This document shows, one piece after another, positions 12,184 through 24,400 of a stretch of DNA of 64,000 nucleotides (positions within the stretch are counted from its first letter, which is position 1; each line of letters begins with the position of its first letter). Below the pieces are notes generated by a model. It was not told the origin of the DNA. It saw only the letters and a program-made list of their open reading frames with translations, and searched no databases. The stretch comes from Dallia pectoralis (taxonomy: Eukaryota; Chordata; Actinopteri; Esociformes; Umbridae), in NCBI GenBank assembly GCA_029465975.1, contig CM055757.1:4005839-4069838 (forward strand), given 5' to 3'. The position numbers and the translations under genes were made by a program.

Positions 12184-15100
12184 TCAGGCCAAGGGCGTGA
12201 GCAGACGTGGCCCCCTAAAGGACCGCCTTTCCCTGACGGAGCGCCCCCCTCTGGCCTTCCGGCCCTTCTCCCTGCGCTGGTTAATAGCCCTGGTTGACGC
12301 CCTGAGCTTGCGGAGCCTCAGAGCCCTGAGCTTCAGCTGCAGGTCTTGGGGTAACCTCCTTCCCTTGGCCAGGATCTCCCTGATCCTCTGGGGTGTCTTC
12401 ACCAGGGCGAAGTCGCAGATGGTGGCGTGCGCTTCAACGCCGACGCGGCACCGCCTCATCGATGGGAAGTATCCCTCCGCCCACGCCGTCACTTTGAATT
12501 CCCCGGGATTCAACAGACGCCAGTAGTCCCCATCCGTCGCTGCGGAGACGAGTTCGTCATGTGTTCAGTTATATATTGGTGGAGTTCGTCATGTGTTCAG
12601 TTATATATTGGTGGAGTTCGTCATGTGTTTAGTTATATATTGGTGGAGTTCGTCATGTGTTCAGTTATATATTGGTGGAGTTCGTCATGTGTTCAGTTAT
12701 ATATTGGTGGAGTTTGTCATGTGTTCAGTTATATATTGGTGGAGTTTGTCACGTGTTCAGTTATATATTGGTGGAGTTCGTCATGCTTACGGAGTGGACT
12801 GATGAGTGGATGTGTCAAATGAAGAGATATACAGTATCTAAAGCAGACTCATTCTGGTTCTGTTGTCTGGGCTTGATAATGCCATGCAACAATGCTCAAT
12901 CTTAAAGACCATCAAAATGTAAAGATAAATGGACAGATATGTGATATGCTGTATCCTAGTGCGTGTGTTTTGGTGGCATGTGAAGTCTACCTGATCGTAT
13001 GTCGTGGTCCAGGTCTTCCACTTTGATGATGGCGTCTGCGATGCCCTGCTTGGTCAGCTTGTCCGTTACCACACCCTTAATGCCTCTGTGGACCTGGTCA
13101 ACAAGACCATAAACAAACCCAATCAGGGAAAATACGTAGAAATCTCAGAGCTGGTGATAAACTGCTTGGTTTTAGTGTCGAAACGCGAGCCCACGGTTAC
13201 GTTCAAAATGTTTGTAGTTTGACCACTGGCAGTTGGAATAAGTTCCCTAGTGGAGAACCAGGTTGGTAAATAACACAATGTGAAGAACCAGTGACCTGCT
13301 CCATGTAGATCAGCAGGGACTCCTTGTTGTTCTCCCATTCAGTAGGGAGTTCACTGGCGTGGGGAAATTTATCACAGGACAGTTCCACCGTCACCTCGAA
13401 GCAGTTAGTGTGCAAGTAGCTGAAGTCATTCATACCTGCCAGGCATGACAGGGAAAGAAGGTGTCAGTTCACATAGTTCATAAGACATTAATTAGACCTT
13501 GATTTTCTGTCTTTTACAGAAAATAATCTCAGTTAATTTCTGTATTTAAGCATCTCAGTTAATTTCTGTATCTAAGCATCTCAGGTAATACTGGCTGACC
13601 ATATTGGATATAGGACTCAATGGGTTATCTGCTAATTGTAAAGAGGGCCAGATGTACTGGACCGTGTAAAGTAAGCATCTGTTTGCTATCTGTGTGATAA
13701 CCTACTGCCAGGGACTGTGTAAAGTTAGCATCTGTTTGCTATCTGTGTGATAACCTACTGCCAGGGACCGTGTAAAGTTAGCATCTGTTTGCTATCTGTG
13801 TGCTAACCTACTGCCAGGGACCGTGTAAAGTTAGCATCTGTTTGCTATCTGTGTGATAACCTACTGCCAGGTACTGTGTAAAGTTAGCATCTGTTTGCTA
13901 TCTGTGTGATAACCTACTGCCAGGGACCGTGTAAAGTTAGCATCTGTTTGCTATCTGTGTGATAACCTACTGCCAGGGACCGTGTAAAGTTAGCATCTGT
14001 TTGCTATCTGTGTGATAACCTACTGCCAGGGACCGTGTAAAGTTAGCATCTGTTTGCTATCTGTGTGATAACCTACTGCCAGGGACCGTGTGCCAAGCTC
14101 CTCCATTGATGATGTTGTTGTGCTGTTGGAAGTCCTCCGAATGGCAGATCCTTCGGTCAGGGTTGGCCATGACCAGGTTGGTGGAGGCATAGACGGTGGC
14201 CAGCCAGCGGAAGAAACTATTGTCCGCTGTAGCGGTGTCCTCCTGCGGCGCCCAGTCCCGGGTGCAGTCGAAAGGGTAGGAGACCACCAGTTCGCCCCCG
14301 TGGAGGTTGGCACTCAGAACGAAGGGGATGTCCTGCATCCAGCTGATGACCGCACGTGTCTCTGGGGTCACCTGGAGTAGGGCAACATGTTACTGACACA
14401 ACCTGCATCAGTACTGACAGAACTGACAAAACAACACTAACCCATCATGGAGCAACACTGACACAACATGGACAAACACTGACACAACATGGACAAACAC
14501 TGACACAACATGGACAAACACTGACACAACATGGACAAACACTGACACAACATGGACAAACACTGACACAACATGGACAAACACTGACACAACATGGACA
14601 AACACTGACACAACATGGACAAACACTGACACAACATGGTGCAGCATTGACATAAGTGACACATGCTTGTTATCTTTTTTGTATCATAATACATATTTTT
14701 ACATTTTAAATAATATTTTTACAAAACAATGTGCATAGGTTGCATATTTAAAAATGTAAATAAAATAATCTTGCAAATACAATATAACCCAAACATTAAA
14801 GTCTCCTTACATAAATCCTACCTGGACTATCTAACATACTGGACCTACATCACTTTCCAACTCTGTGATAACTGTCATAAGGCAGACAGAGAACGACCTA
14901 ACAAAACACATTTTCAAAACCAGTTCTGCTTGGCTATGGCATTATGAGATGCATCGCTACTATTTCCTGGAGAGAGATGGCCCACATCCTACTGAGAGAG
15001 AAAACACATTCCTTCAGATCAGCCGGCCCTACTTCCTTTAGCTGTCCTGAGATACTCCTTCAATAAAACACCTCTTTCTTTAGTGTGTATACCGAGTCCA

Positions 15101-18100
15101 CAGAGTACTAAGTCAATCAGTGGCTATTATCACTAGCATGTAGCTTGGTGTAGTTTGGTGTGATGCAGTGTAGCATGGTGTAATATAGCGATGTGTAGCG
15201 TAGCATTGTCTAGTGTAGAATGGTGTAGCATTGTGTAGTGTAGTGCGGTGTAATGTAGTGTGATGTGGTTTAGTGTGATGTAGTGTAGTTTGATGTGGTG
15301 TAGTGTAATGTAGTGCATTGTGATGTTGTGTGATGTAGTGCAGAGTAGTGTACTGTAGTGCGGTGTAATGTAGTGTGATGTGGTTTAGTGTGATGTAGTG
15401 TAGTGTGATGTGGTGTAGTTTAATGTAGTGCATTGTGATGTTGTGTGATATAGTGCAGAGTAGTGTACTGTAGTGCGGTGTAATGTAGTGTTATGTGGGT
15501 TAGTGTGATGTAGTGTGATGTAGTGTAGTGTAGTGTGATGTAGTGTAGTGTGATGTATTGTAGTGTGATGTAGTGTAGTGTGATGTAGTGCAGTGTGATG
15601 TTGTGTAGTGTAGTGTTGTGTGAGGTGATGTAGTATAGTGTAGTGTGATATAGTGTAGTGTGATGTAGTGCGGTGTAGTGTTGTGTGAGGAGATGTAGTA
15701 TGGTGTGATGTAGTGTTGCGTGATGTAGTTCAGTGTGATGGGATGTTGTATAATCTAGGTTACTTACAAAGGCATCTTCTTTTGTGTAGTACTCTGGTAT
15801 TGGGATGTAGTGGTTGGCTGTTTTAACCGTCTCTGTGTCATTCTCCTTGGCATCCCACATGATGTTGTTTAGGTCGGGAAAGTTGTGGTTCATGTCGACC
15901 CACTCGTAGCTGTACCGTCCCAGGGCCCAGCCTGCCAGCTCTGATCCCTGAAGACCGGCAGAGTTTAGGTTGTCGTCGGGTTATCATGCCGTTATCATAA
16001 GATGAACATATATCTGTGTCGCCTCAGGACCCTGCCTGCCAGAGTTTACATTATTTTGAGGTTTTAAGGTTAACACAAGGATGACAGTGGCAATCGTAAG
16101 GTTCACACAGCGATAGCGTCTTAGGTCTCTGTCTGCCAGCTCTGATGCCTGAAGAGCTAAGGGTTTCCTCAGGTTTTCTTGAGGTCTGCAGTGGTTATCA
16201 TGTGGTTAGCGTAAAGTTGTCATAAGTCTAACAGCTGTGCTTAGTCAGCCGGCCTTGATACTTGGAAGGAGTTTATTTCTAGGTTAAATGTGTCATACAT
16301 CCAGTTCTTCTTCTAACATGAAGGTTGTGTAAAACCTAATCACAAACAGCTGGAGTCGTGACTCTATCATTTTCTCTCTGTGATCATATTGTTTGCAAAT
16401 TGCAACGTTTGTCTTCGTTTTACAGAGCATTCGCATGAGTTACTGTCACAGGAATGTGTCATTATGGAGGAGTGTGTGTATGACTCTGAGTGAACCATCC
16501 CTGCTGGGAACAGATATCGCCTTCAAACGGTTTCTCACTCCCACGATTGCTTCACCTTTTGGGGATACCAGCGTACCCCCAGGCCTTTAATAAACAGCTG
16601 CAACCGATCATCCAACAGTTTCTCTGGAATCATAAAACACCAAGGACTGGAAGAAGTTCAGTATGGAGCTGGATTGTCTCTCCCAAATGCCTGGAAATAG
16701 TGTGGTGTTTCTCCCAGACCCAGTTGAATAGACATCATGTCTACACAACAAAATTCAATCTGTGAAACCGTCTCTTAAAAAAGGACCTCCGTGCAAAATT
16801 GGAGGAACTATCAAGCCCATAATATACTGTAAGTGTAACTGTGATGGTGACCTACGCACTGGTTAAGTTGTTATAAACGGTAATACATCCATCGAGCAGC
16901 GGGCCAGTCCGTCCGACATTTGCTCCCGGTCTCCCCCCCTCCCCTCACCTTCTCGTAGGCCGTCTCGTACCCGTCCGGGTTCATGGAGGGCAGGAGGTGA
17001 ATGCGTGTGGAGGTCACCAGGCGTACGATGCGCGGATTCCCCCGTCGGAACTCCCGGCAGATGTACTGCATGAGGTTCAGCACCAGCTCTCTGCCCACCA
17101 CCTCGTTACCATGCATACCGGCCACATAGCGGAACTCGGGCTCACCTGTCGCCGGGAAGGAGTTGTTTAGGTGTGCGAAGTTTCACGGAGACCCATATGA
17201 AGACACTCACCCCCACGCGCAGGTGCTGACACACACACAGACTGACAGACACACACACAGACTGACAGACACACACACACACACACAGACACACACACAC
17301 AGACAGACAGACGCATCCTGAGTCTCACAACACAGGCATGTGATGCGCAGTTCAAAAACTAGTGCTGCGGCGGCCAACATGTGGAGATTAATTACTATAA
17401 CAGCACTCATCTGGTGCCGATGGAGATTGTGAATCGACGAGTCACAGGGGCCATGTTTACCTCTGGGTGACATGCTTACCTCTGGGGGACATGTTTACCT
17501 CTGGGGGACATGTTTACCTCTGGGGGACATGTTTACCTCTGGGGGACATGTTTACCCCTGGGGGACATGTTTACCCCTGGGGGACATGTTTACCCCTGGG
17601 GGACATGTTTACCCCTGAGGGACATGTTTACCCCTGGGGGACATGTTTACCCCTGGGGGACATGTTTACCCCTGGGGGACATGTTTACACCTGGGGGACA
17701 TGTTTACCTCTGGGGGACATGTTTACCTCTGGGGGACATGTTTACCCCTGGGGGACATGTTTACCTCTGGGGGACATGTTTACCCCTGAGGGACATGTAC
17801 CCCTGGGGGACATGTTTACCTCTGGGGGACATGTTTACCTCTGGGGGACATGTTTACCCCTGGGGGACATGTTTACCCCTGGGGGACATGTTTACCCCAG
17901 GCGGACATGTTTACCCCAGGGGGCCATGTTTTCTTGACTTGTGAAATAATACTTTGGCTAAAGCATTTGTCATCTCTTTATACATCAGATAGACAGCACG
18001 TTGTTCATTTTGTACACTGCTGAACAGTTCACCTTAGGTTAAGTATTAGTGGCAATATTTAGATGTGCAGTACACCGTCTCAGAGTAGGAATACTGGAAT

Positions 18101-18372
18101 CACAAACAATCATATTTCCCTGCTTCTATAAGGACAAAAAAACATTTTCCAGATGAATTCCAAACATTGTCTTCCTGTTTAGTTAAAGTAAGAAGAGATC
18201 ATAATGTGTTTCCTGTTATTCATTCGTTCTTAAAATAAAATGTGTTCAGGCAAATTTCTACCTCAGCTGTATATAATAGAATGAAAAAGCAGCAGAGGAA
18301 AAACAGGAATGTTGCTGAGATTCGATATCCTTATCAGTTTGTTGATATAAGAGAGGCCTCCTCTGTAGAAAC

Positions 18373-18444
<72 letters not shown>

Positions 18445-21400
18445 GAGGGGGGTTGGGGGTTCCTTCCACAGAACCCTCCCTGCATAAACTCTTGACCAAT
18501 TCGGGGAACATACACCATTTCAGTTTATGCCAGACACACCCACACACCCAACATATTGTTCATAAAAACACACCTGGCACAGAGGCCGGATGCCTTCTGC
18601 ACGTATAGAACCCTATTATTCCCCACACCCTACTGACCTACTTCCCAGGTACCACACCGGTGATCAGATGTTGATCAGAGTCTCATGTATAGATACAGGA
18701 CGCCCAGTCACCTAATTCGTGTTTGCCAGGGTTGTCGGAGATCTCCATGACGTACAGCTTCAGTCCGGTGTAACTCTTGCCGATGGTGTAGATACGGGTG
18801 ATACGAGGACATTGTTCATTCACAGACTTCATCAGCTTCACGGAGGCGACAAACACAACACGTTTCGGGACAATGTTGTTATTTTATATTCACTTAAGCC
18901 AGAACAGCGTGCATGCGTAACATCCTATATATGGTGTGGCATGTCGTGAAACATCGTTTTGAATACTTCTTGAGCGGTGCAATAAGCACTTGTCCCCTGT
19001 GGATGGGCTGTTTGTCCTCTTATTGGATAATGCCATGGCAACGACATTTTGATCCATGGCTCTCAGCATGATAAGATATTAATTGCTTTATTAACTCAGG
19101 AATGTCACCAGTGAAAACACCCGCTTTCTACTTATTTTTATCATCCATTTTTTACTAATGTGTTTTTGCTGAATTTAGCAAGATTTTAAATGTATTCCCT
19201 ACAATAACTTACAATTCATTGTATCCCAGCCCTCTAGCACAACGTTTTGCCTTCCTCTGATATAATTACAAGTAATTATAACAATTATTCCATTGTTACT
19301 ACAAGAAGTACATTTTGATTAGATACTAGAACTTTTTCTAATTCTTTAATTTGTTACTAGTTGCTACTAGTTGTTTACTACTACTAGTAGTTGAAATCCA
19401 AATCAAACTTCTCAGTCAGAGATTGCATACAACGTTCCTCAATCGAAGAGGGCTTGAGATTCCACATGGTTGTGGACGGTGTGACTGAACCTATGACTGT
19501 TACTGTACATAAGTTGCAACGGCAGCATATTGAAATAACTTGATCTGTCAGAGGCTGTGTACGTCTGATGCTCTTATCAAAACGTGTGATTTGTCTAACA
19601 GGACAACTGTGCTAATATGTTTATCTAGTGTCCGAGGGGATGATCTTACCGTCCTCATCTGTTTGTAGTTGTGGTGTCTGAAGTCCAGATTATCTGTAGA
19701 GCCGGTTGGTTTCTCAGAAAGGTGTTGCCAGATGTTGTATGGATCTATGACAAGACATGGATATTTAAGTGGACCAGGATCGGGACAACACACCCATGAC
19801 CCAGGTCGCCCTGATCACTGGGGGTCAATTGGATTTAAATTCTCTTCAGGGCTTTTCAATTAGGAATATTTGAAATTGAAAAAAAAAAACGGTTTGCTTC
19901 CTGGATTAACTGGAATGTAAATCCAACAGACCCTCGTCTCTTGTAGCGATGCCTCGTGGTTTTAACAGCAGCGATACTGCAAGCCCTACTAGTCCTGGAA
20001 ATCCTACTAGTCTATGTTCATGTCATTTACAGTCAGCTTATTAATCCGGCCCTCAATGCACACACACATCACACACAACGCCAAACACACATACACACAC
20101 AAACAACACCACAACTTAGGCAAATCCCCCGTCTACCTGAGCTCCCTCCTCAACCTGCAGTATCAATCCAATAGAAAGCTGAACATTGTCCATATCTCAA
20201 ACTGGTTGCTCTTCTCAGTTGGTGAGGGAAAACAAATGCTACAAAGACTCTTCGACTCGACGGTTTCATCCCACCAACATTATTCCTTCACAAATAGTGA
20301 AGACGATACACAATCGCTGTGCTTGCTAAGCCACGATCCATCTGTTTATACAGTTGTGGCGAAAAGTTGACATACACTTGTAAAGAACATTTATGTCATG
20401 GCAGTTTGGAATTGCAATATTTACTACAACGCATCTTTTTCTGTAATGGAATCATTGGAGCACATACTTCTTTGAAATTTGGTTCATTTATGACTTTATT
20501 ATGAGTTGTATGAAAATGTGAACAAATCAACTGGGTCAAAAATATACATACAGCTATGTTAATATTTGGTTAAATGTCCCTTGGCCATTTTCACCTCGAT
20601 TAGGCGCTTTTGGTAGCCATCAACAAGCTTCTGACAAGATTCTGGTTGAATCTTTGACCACTCCTCTTAACAGATTTGGTGCAGTTGAGATACATTTGTT
20701 GGCTTTCTGATACAGACTTGTTCCATCAGCAAAGCTCACATGTTCTTGATGGGGTTCAAGTCAGGACCATTCCAAAACCTTTATTCTAGCCTGATTTTGC
20801 CAATCCTTTACCACCTTTGATGTCAAGTCAATTTATGTATTGATTATAAAGTTGTGCAATCTATCAAAACATACAATGATAAATACAAACAAGAAACAAA
20901 CAAGACAGTTAAGCACAAACGTCCCTAAACTGACTCGAAGCAAGTTTCAATACGAGACTTAAATGTCTCGGTGGTGGGTGATGACCTGATAATAAGGGGC
21001 AGTTTATTCCACAGTTGAGGGGCCACAACCAAAAAGGCACAATCACCTTTTTGTTTTCATCCAAGACTGTGGAATGGCCAAAAGGAACTGGTTTGATGAT
21101 CAAAGCGGCCTGGAGGAGTGTGGAGATCTAAAATATACAACGGAGCTATTCCAAGTTATGCCTTAAAAACAAGTAACACAACCTTAAAAGCGATTCTGTA
21201 ATGGGGAGATTGTCACGTTTCCACTGAGACCATCTAGTGGGCTAGGAGGGTATGTGACACTTATATAACTTTGAGGTTCGCACCTGAATCAGATGCGAGT
21301 GATTAGAATTGGCACAGCTGGTTTAGATTTGGTGATAATGTTGGTTATAAAAGTCACTGGGTCTTGGTGCACGGTGTGGGATATGACGCTGAGCTCCTTA

Positions 21401-24400
21401 GACTTGCCCATCATCGGGTTTGTGGTTGAGTTTAATGACTGTATCAAATGAGCCCTATTTAAATGGGCAGCTGTAGTCAATCATAATCACTTATGAGAAG
21501 TTAAAGAGGTCACAAAGCACATTTGATTTATACAACGTTCCACATCGTCTCAATTGATCGATGATGTTGCTGTATGTATATTTTTGACCCAGTAGATTTG
21601 GTAATATTTTCAGTCTCAGTCAAGTCCCATGATACATTTATAAATGAACCAAATTTCATGACAGTTTTTTTGTGACAAAGAAGTACTGAAGAACTATGAA
21701 AACACACATGTTCTTTACAAGTGCACGTAAACCTTTGAACACAACCGTATGCATCATGACCTGTGTGACTTGGTCAGATAAATGTGTCTCCTAAATGGAA
21801 TCTGCCCTCCATTAGTTCTGACCTACCTGGAAGAGGGCAGGCCAGTATTTCAGCTCTGAGACAGATGGTCCCATTGGAGTACCAGGTCTGGGGGTTGATC
21901 CGGATCCAGCGAGCCACATTGGGTTCCGGGAAGAGGGCCAGATAGGGGGTCTCTGGTTCAATTCTGGACCCATCAAACACCTACAGAACAGACCAATGCA
22001 AACCTTTAGGCTCACGTACAGAATTATTCAAATGTGTCAATTCACCTACAGAACAACGTCTTTACCTTTATATTGTAACTATTCGGAAAGACCACACAGC
22101 CCTAGGAATTCTCTCTTTTTCTATTTACGAACAGAATAATAAATAATTCACTTCACAGAGACGCATCTCATGGCCTAGACCGTCTACAACACATCAAGTC
22201 ACACCAGAATAAAAACTATCAGCGTGCTACTTTTCTCTGTGCACCCTAAAGGTTTGGCCTCCAGTTCTTGTTAATAAACCTGTGTCCTATGGCTCTCGCA
22301 GGCCAGCATCAATCCCAACTCAACTCTGTATTCACTCACCGCTTCCTCTGTCCCATTCATGCAGGGTTTCCATGTCTCTGTGTCATTACTCAGCTGCACC
22401 TTGTAGGTCTCAACCCAGTCCCAACTACAAGGACATAATGGAAAGTACAACAGATTGACATTTTGTCAATATGTATTAATTAAACAATTATTAATAAAAC
22501 GCTATTAAACAATAAATTCTTAATTTGTGATTTACATTCAGAGTGCCCTGGATGGATTATCTTGACATTTATTTCTATGACTTTTCCCCCAAATTCCCAC
22601 CCAGCCCCGGTCCTGTCCCACCACTCAGCCCCAGTCCTGTCCCACCACCCAGCCCCGGTCCTGTCCCACCACCCAGCCCCGGTCCTGGCCCACCACCCAG
22701 CCCCACTCCTGTCCCACCACCCAGCCCCTGTCCTGTCCCACCACCCAGCCCCAGTCCTGTCCCACCACCCAGCCCCAGTCCTGTCCCACCACCCAGCCCC
22801 AGTCCTGTCCCACCACCCAGCCCCAGTCCTGTCCCACCACTCAGCCCCTGTCCTGTCCCACCACCCAGCCCCAGTCCTGTCCCAGCACTCAGCCCCAGTC
22901 CTGTCCCACCACCCAGCCCCAGTCCTGTCCCACCACCCAGCCCCAGTCCTGTCCCACCACCCAGCCCCAGTCCTGTCCCACCACCCAGCCCCAGTCCTGT
23001 CCCACCACCCAGCCCCAGTCCTGTCCCACCACCCAGCCCCAGTCCTGTCCCAGCACCCACCCCGTGTCCTGTCCCTGCCCCAGTCAGACTGACCTACCTC
23101 CAGATAGAGTTGCGTCCTTGTAGGATGACCCCTGTGAACAGAACAGGTCGTAGTGCGTCCACCTGGAGCCACTGGTTCTGGTCCTCAAACTCAGCACACC
23201 ACGCTCCATCATACATGTCCCCGTCCGCTATTCCTGACTGGTCACACACACGCCACACATACACACGCCCCACCAACATATACACACACGTCACTCCACA
23301 CAATACAGAAAGCATTAGCGATATAACCTCTACACTCTGAGTTCAGGCATACCCACCTGTATATTCAGTCTTGCCCTGTGTGGTCCCAGTCCCATCCGTT
23401 GGTAAGAGGAGGCCTGGAACTGGCTGTCATCAACCCTCAGTGACTTCAGGCCCAACGGTGGACAGTCTGGAAAGATAACAATGAGGATCAGCGTAGCCTG
23501 GGAGCTACTGCACAATGAGGATCAGCGTAGCCTGGGAGCTACTGCACAATGAGGATCAGCGTAGCCTGGGAGCTACTGCACAATGAGGATCAGCGTAGCC
23601 TGGGAGCTACTGCACATGGAGGATCAGCGTAGCCTGGGAGCTACTGCACATGGAGGATCAGCGTAGCCTGGGAGCTACTGCACATGGAGGATCAGCGTAG
23701 CCTGGGAGCTACTGCACATGGAGGATCAGCGTAGCCTGGGTGCCAGTTTGTCAGGGCCATCATACCCCATCGGTAAATTACAGTCATTTAATTCAGTTTA
23801 GGCAGGACGGTTAAGGTAGAAAACCTGGCCAATGTATTCCAGAAAATCGTCCGTGACACGTTTTGCATTAAAGGGAATTCACATAAGAGACCAAAGAAGT
23901 GTGGGACCAGACAAGTTCAAGGCAGCGTTAAAAACATATAGATTCTGAACATGTTCGGTGCAGAAGATCTAATATGAATGTTTTCATAGGTGCTTAACAT
24001 GTAGGAAGGCAAGCGCTAGATTAGGGACATTCAACTACGTTTCTGCCGAACAGGCAAAGCTTGTGCAAGAGTCCATTATGAAATATCCATAATTCCCCTG
24101 TGTCCCTTCTCTGGAAGTGCAGAGGAATTCACCCCTTTAGGCTAATAACAAAAACTACACTGTACATTTCCCAAATGAGCACTTAAGACCCAGTCTACAT
24201 TGCTCTGGTTTGGACCAATGTCAATAGGGGCTATGTTCAAAGGGCACCATATAGGAAATATGGTGCCTTTTGGAATACATTTTTCAGGAAATATTCAAGT
24301 GATCTAACTGCTTCTGGAAATATAATTTTTCATTACATGATTAAATTATTATCAACTGATAATTCGATCATAACATTAAGGACTTCGATTAAATATTAAG

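Noticed and set aside
13660..14091. Possible CRISPR-like array (regular spacing)
   Set aside because: The whole 53-bp unit is repeated with no unique spacers, in a vertebrate intron; it is a minisatellite.
14356..14694. HGQTLTQ-type repeat frame and its minus-strand counterpart
   Set aside because: 21-bp minisatellite in cpxm1 intron 9.
17467..17944. Repetitive frames of about 150 codons
   Set aside because: 20-bp repeat (three frames cycle every 60 bp) in cpxm1 intron 7; not coding.
22480..23340. Proline/serine-rich plus-strand frame (265 codons) and Gly/Trp-rich minus-strand frame
   Set aside because: Translation of the 24-bp minisatellite in cpxm1 intron 3; both strands are open for the same trivial reason.
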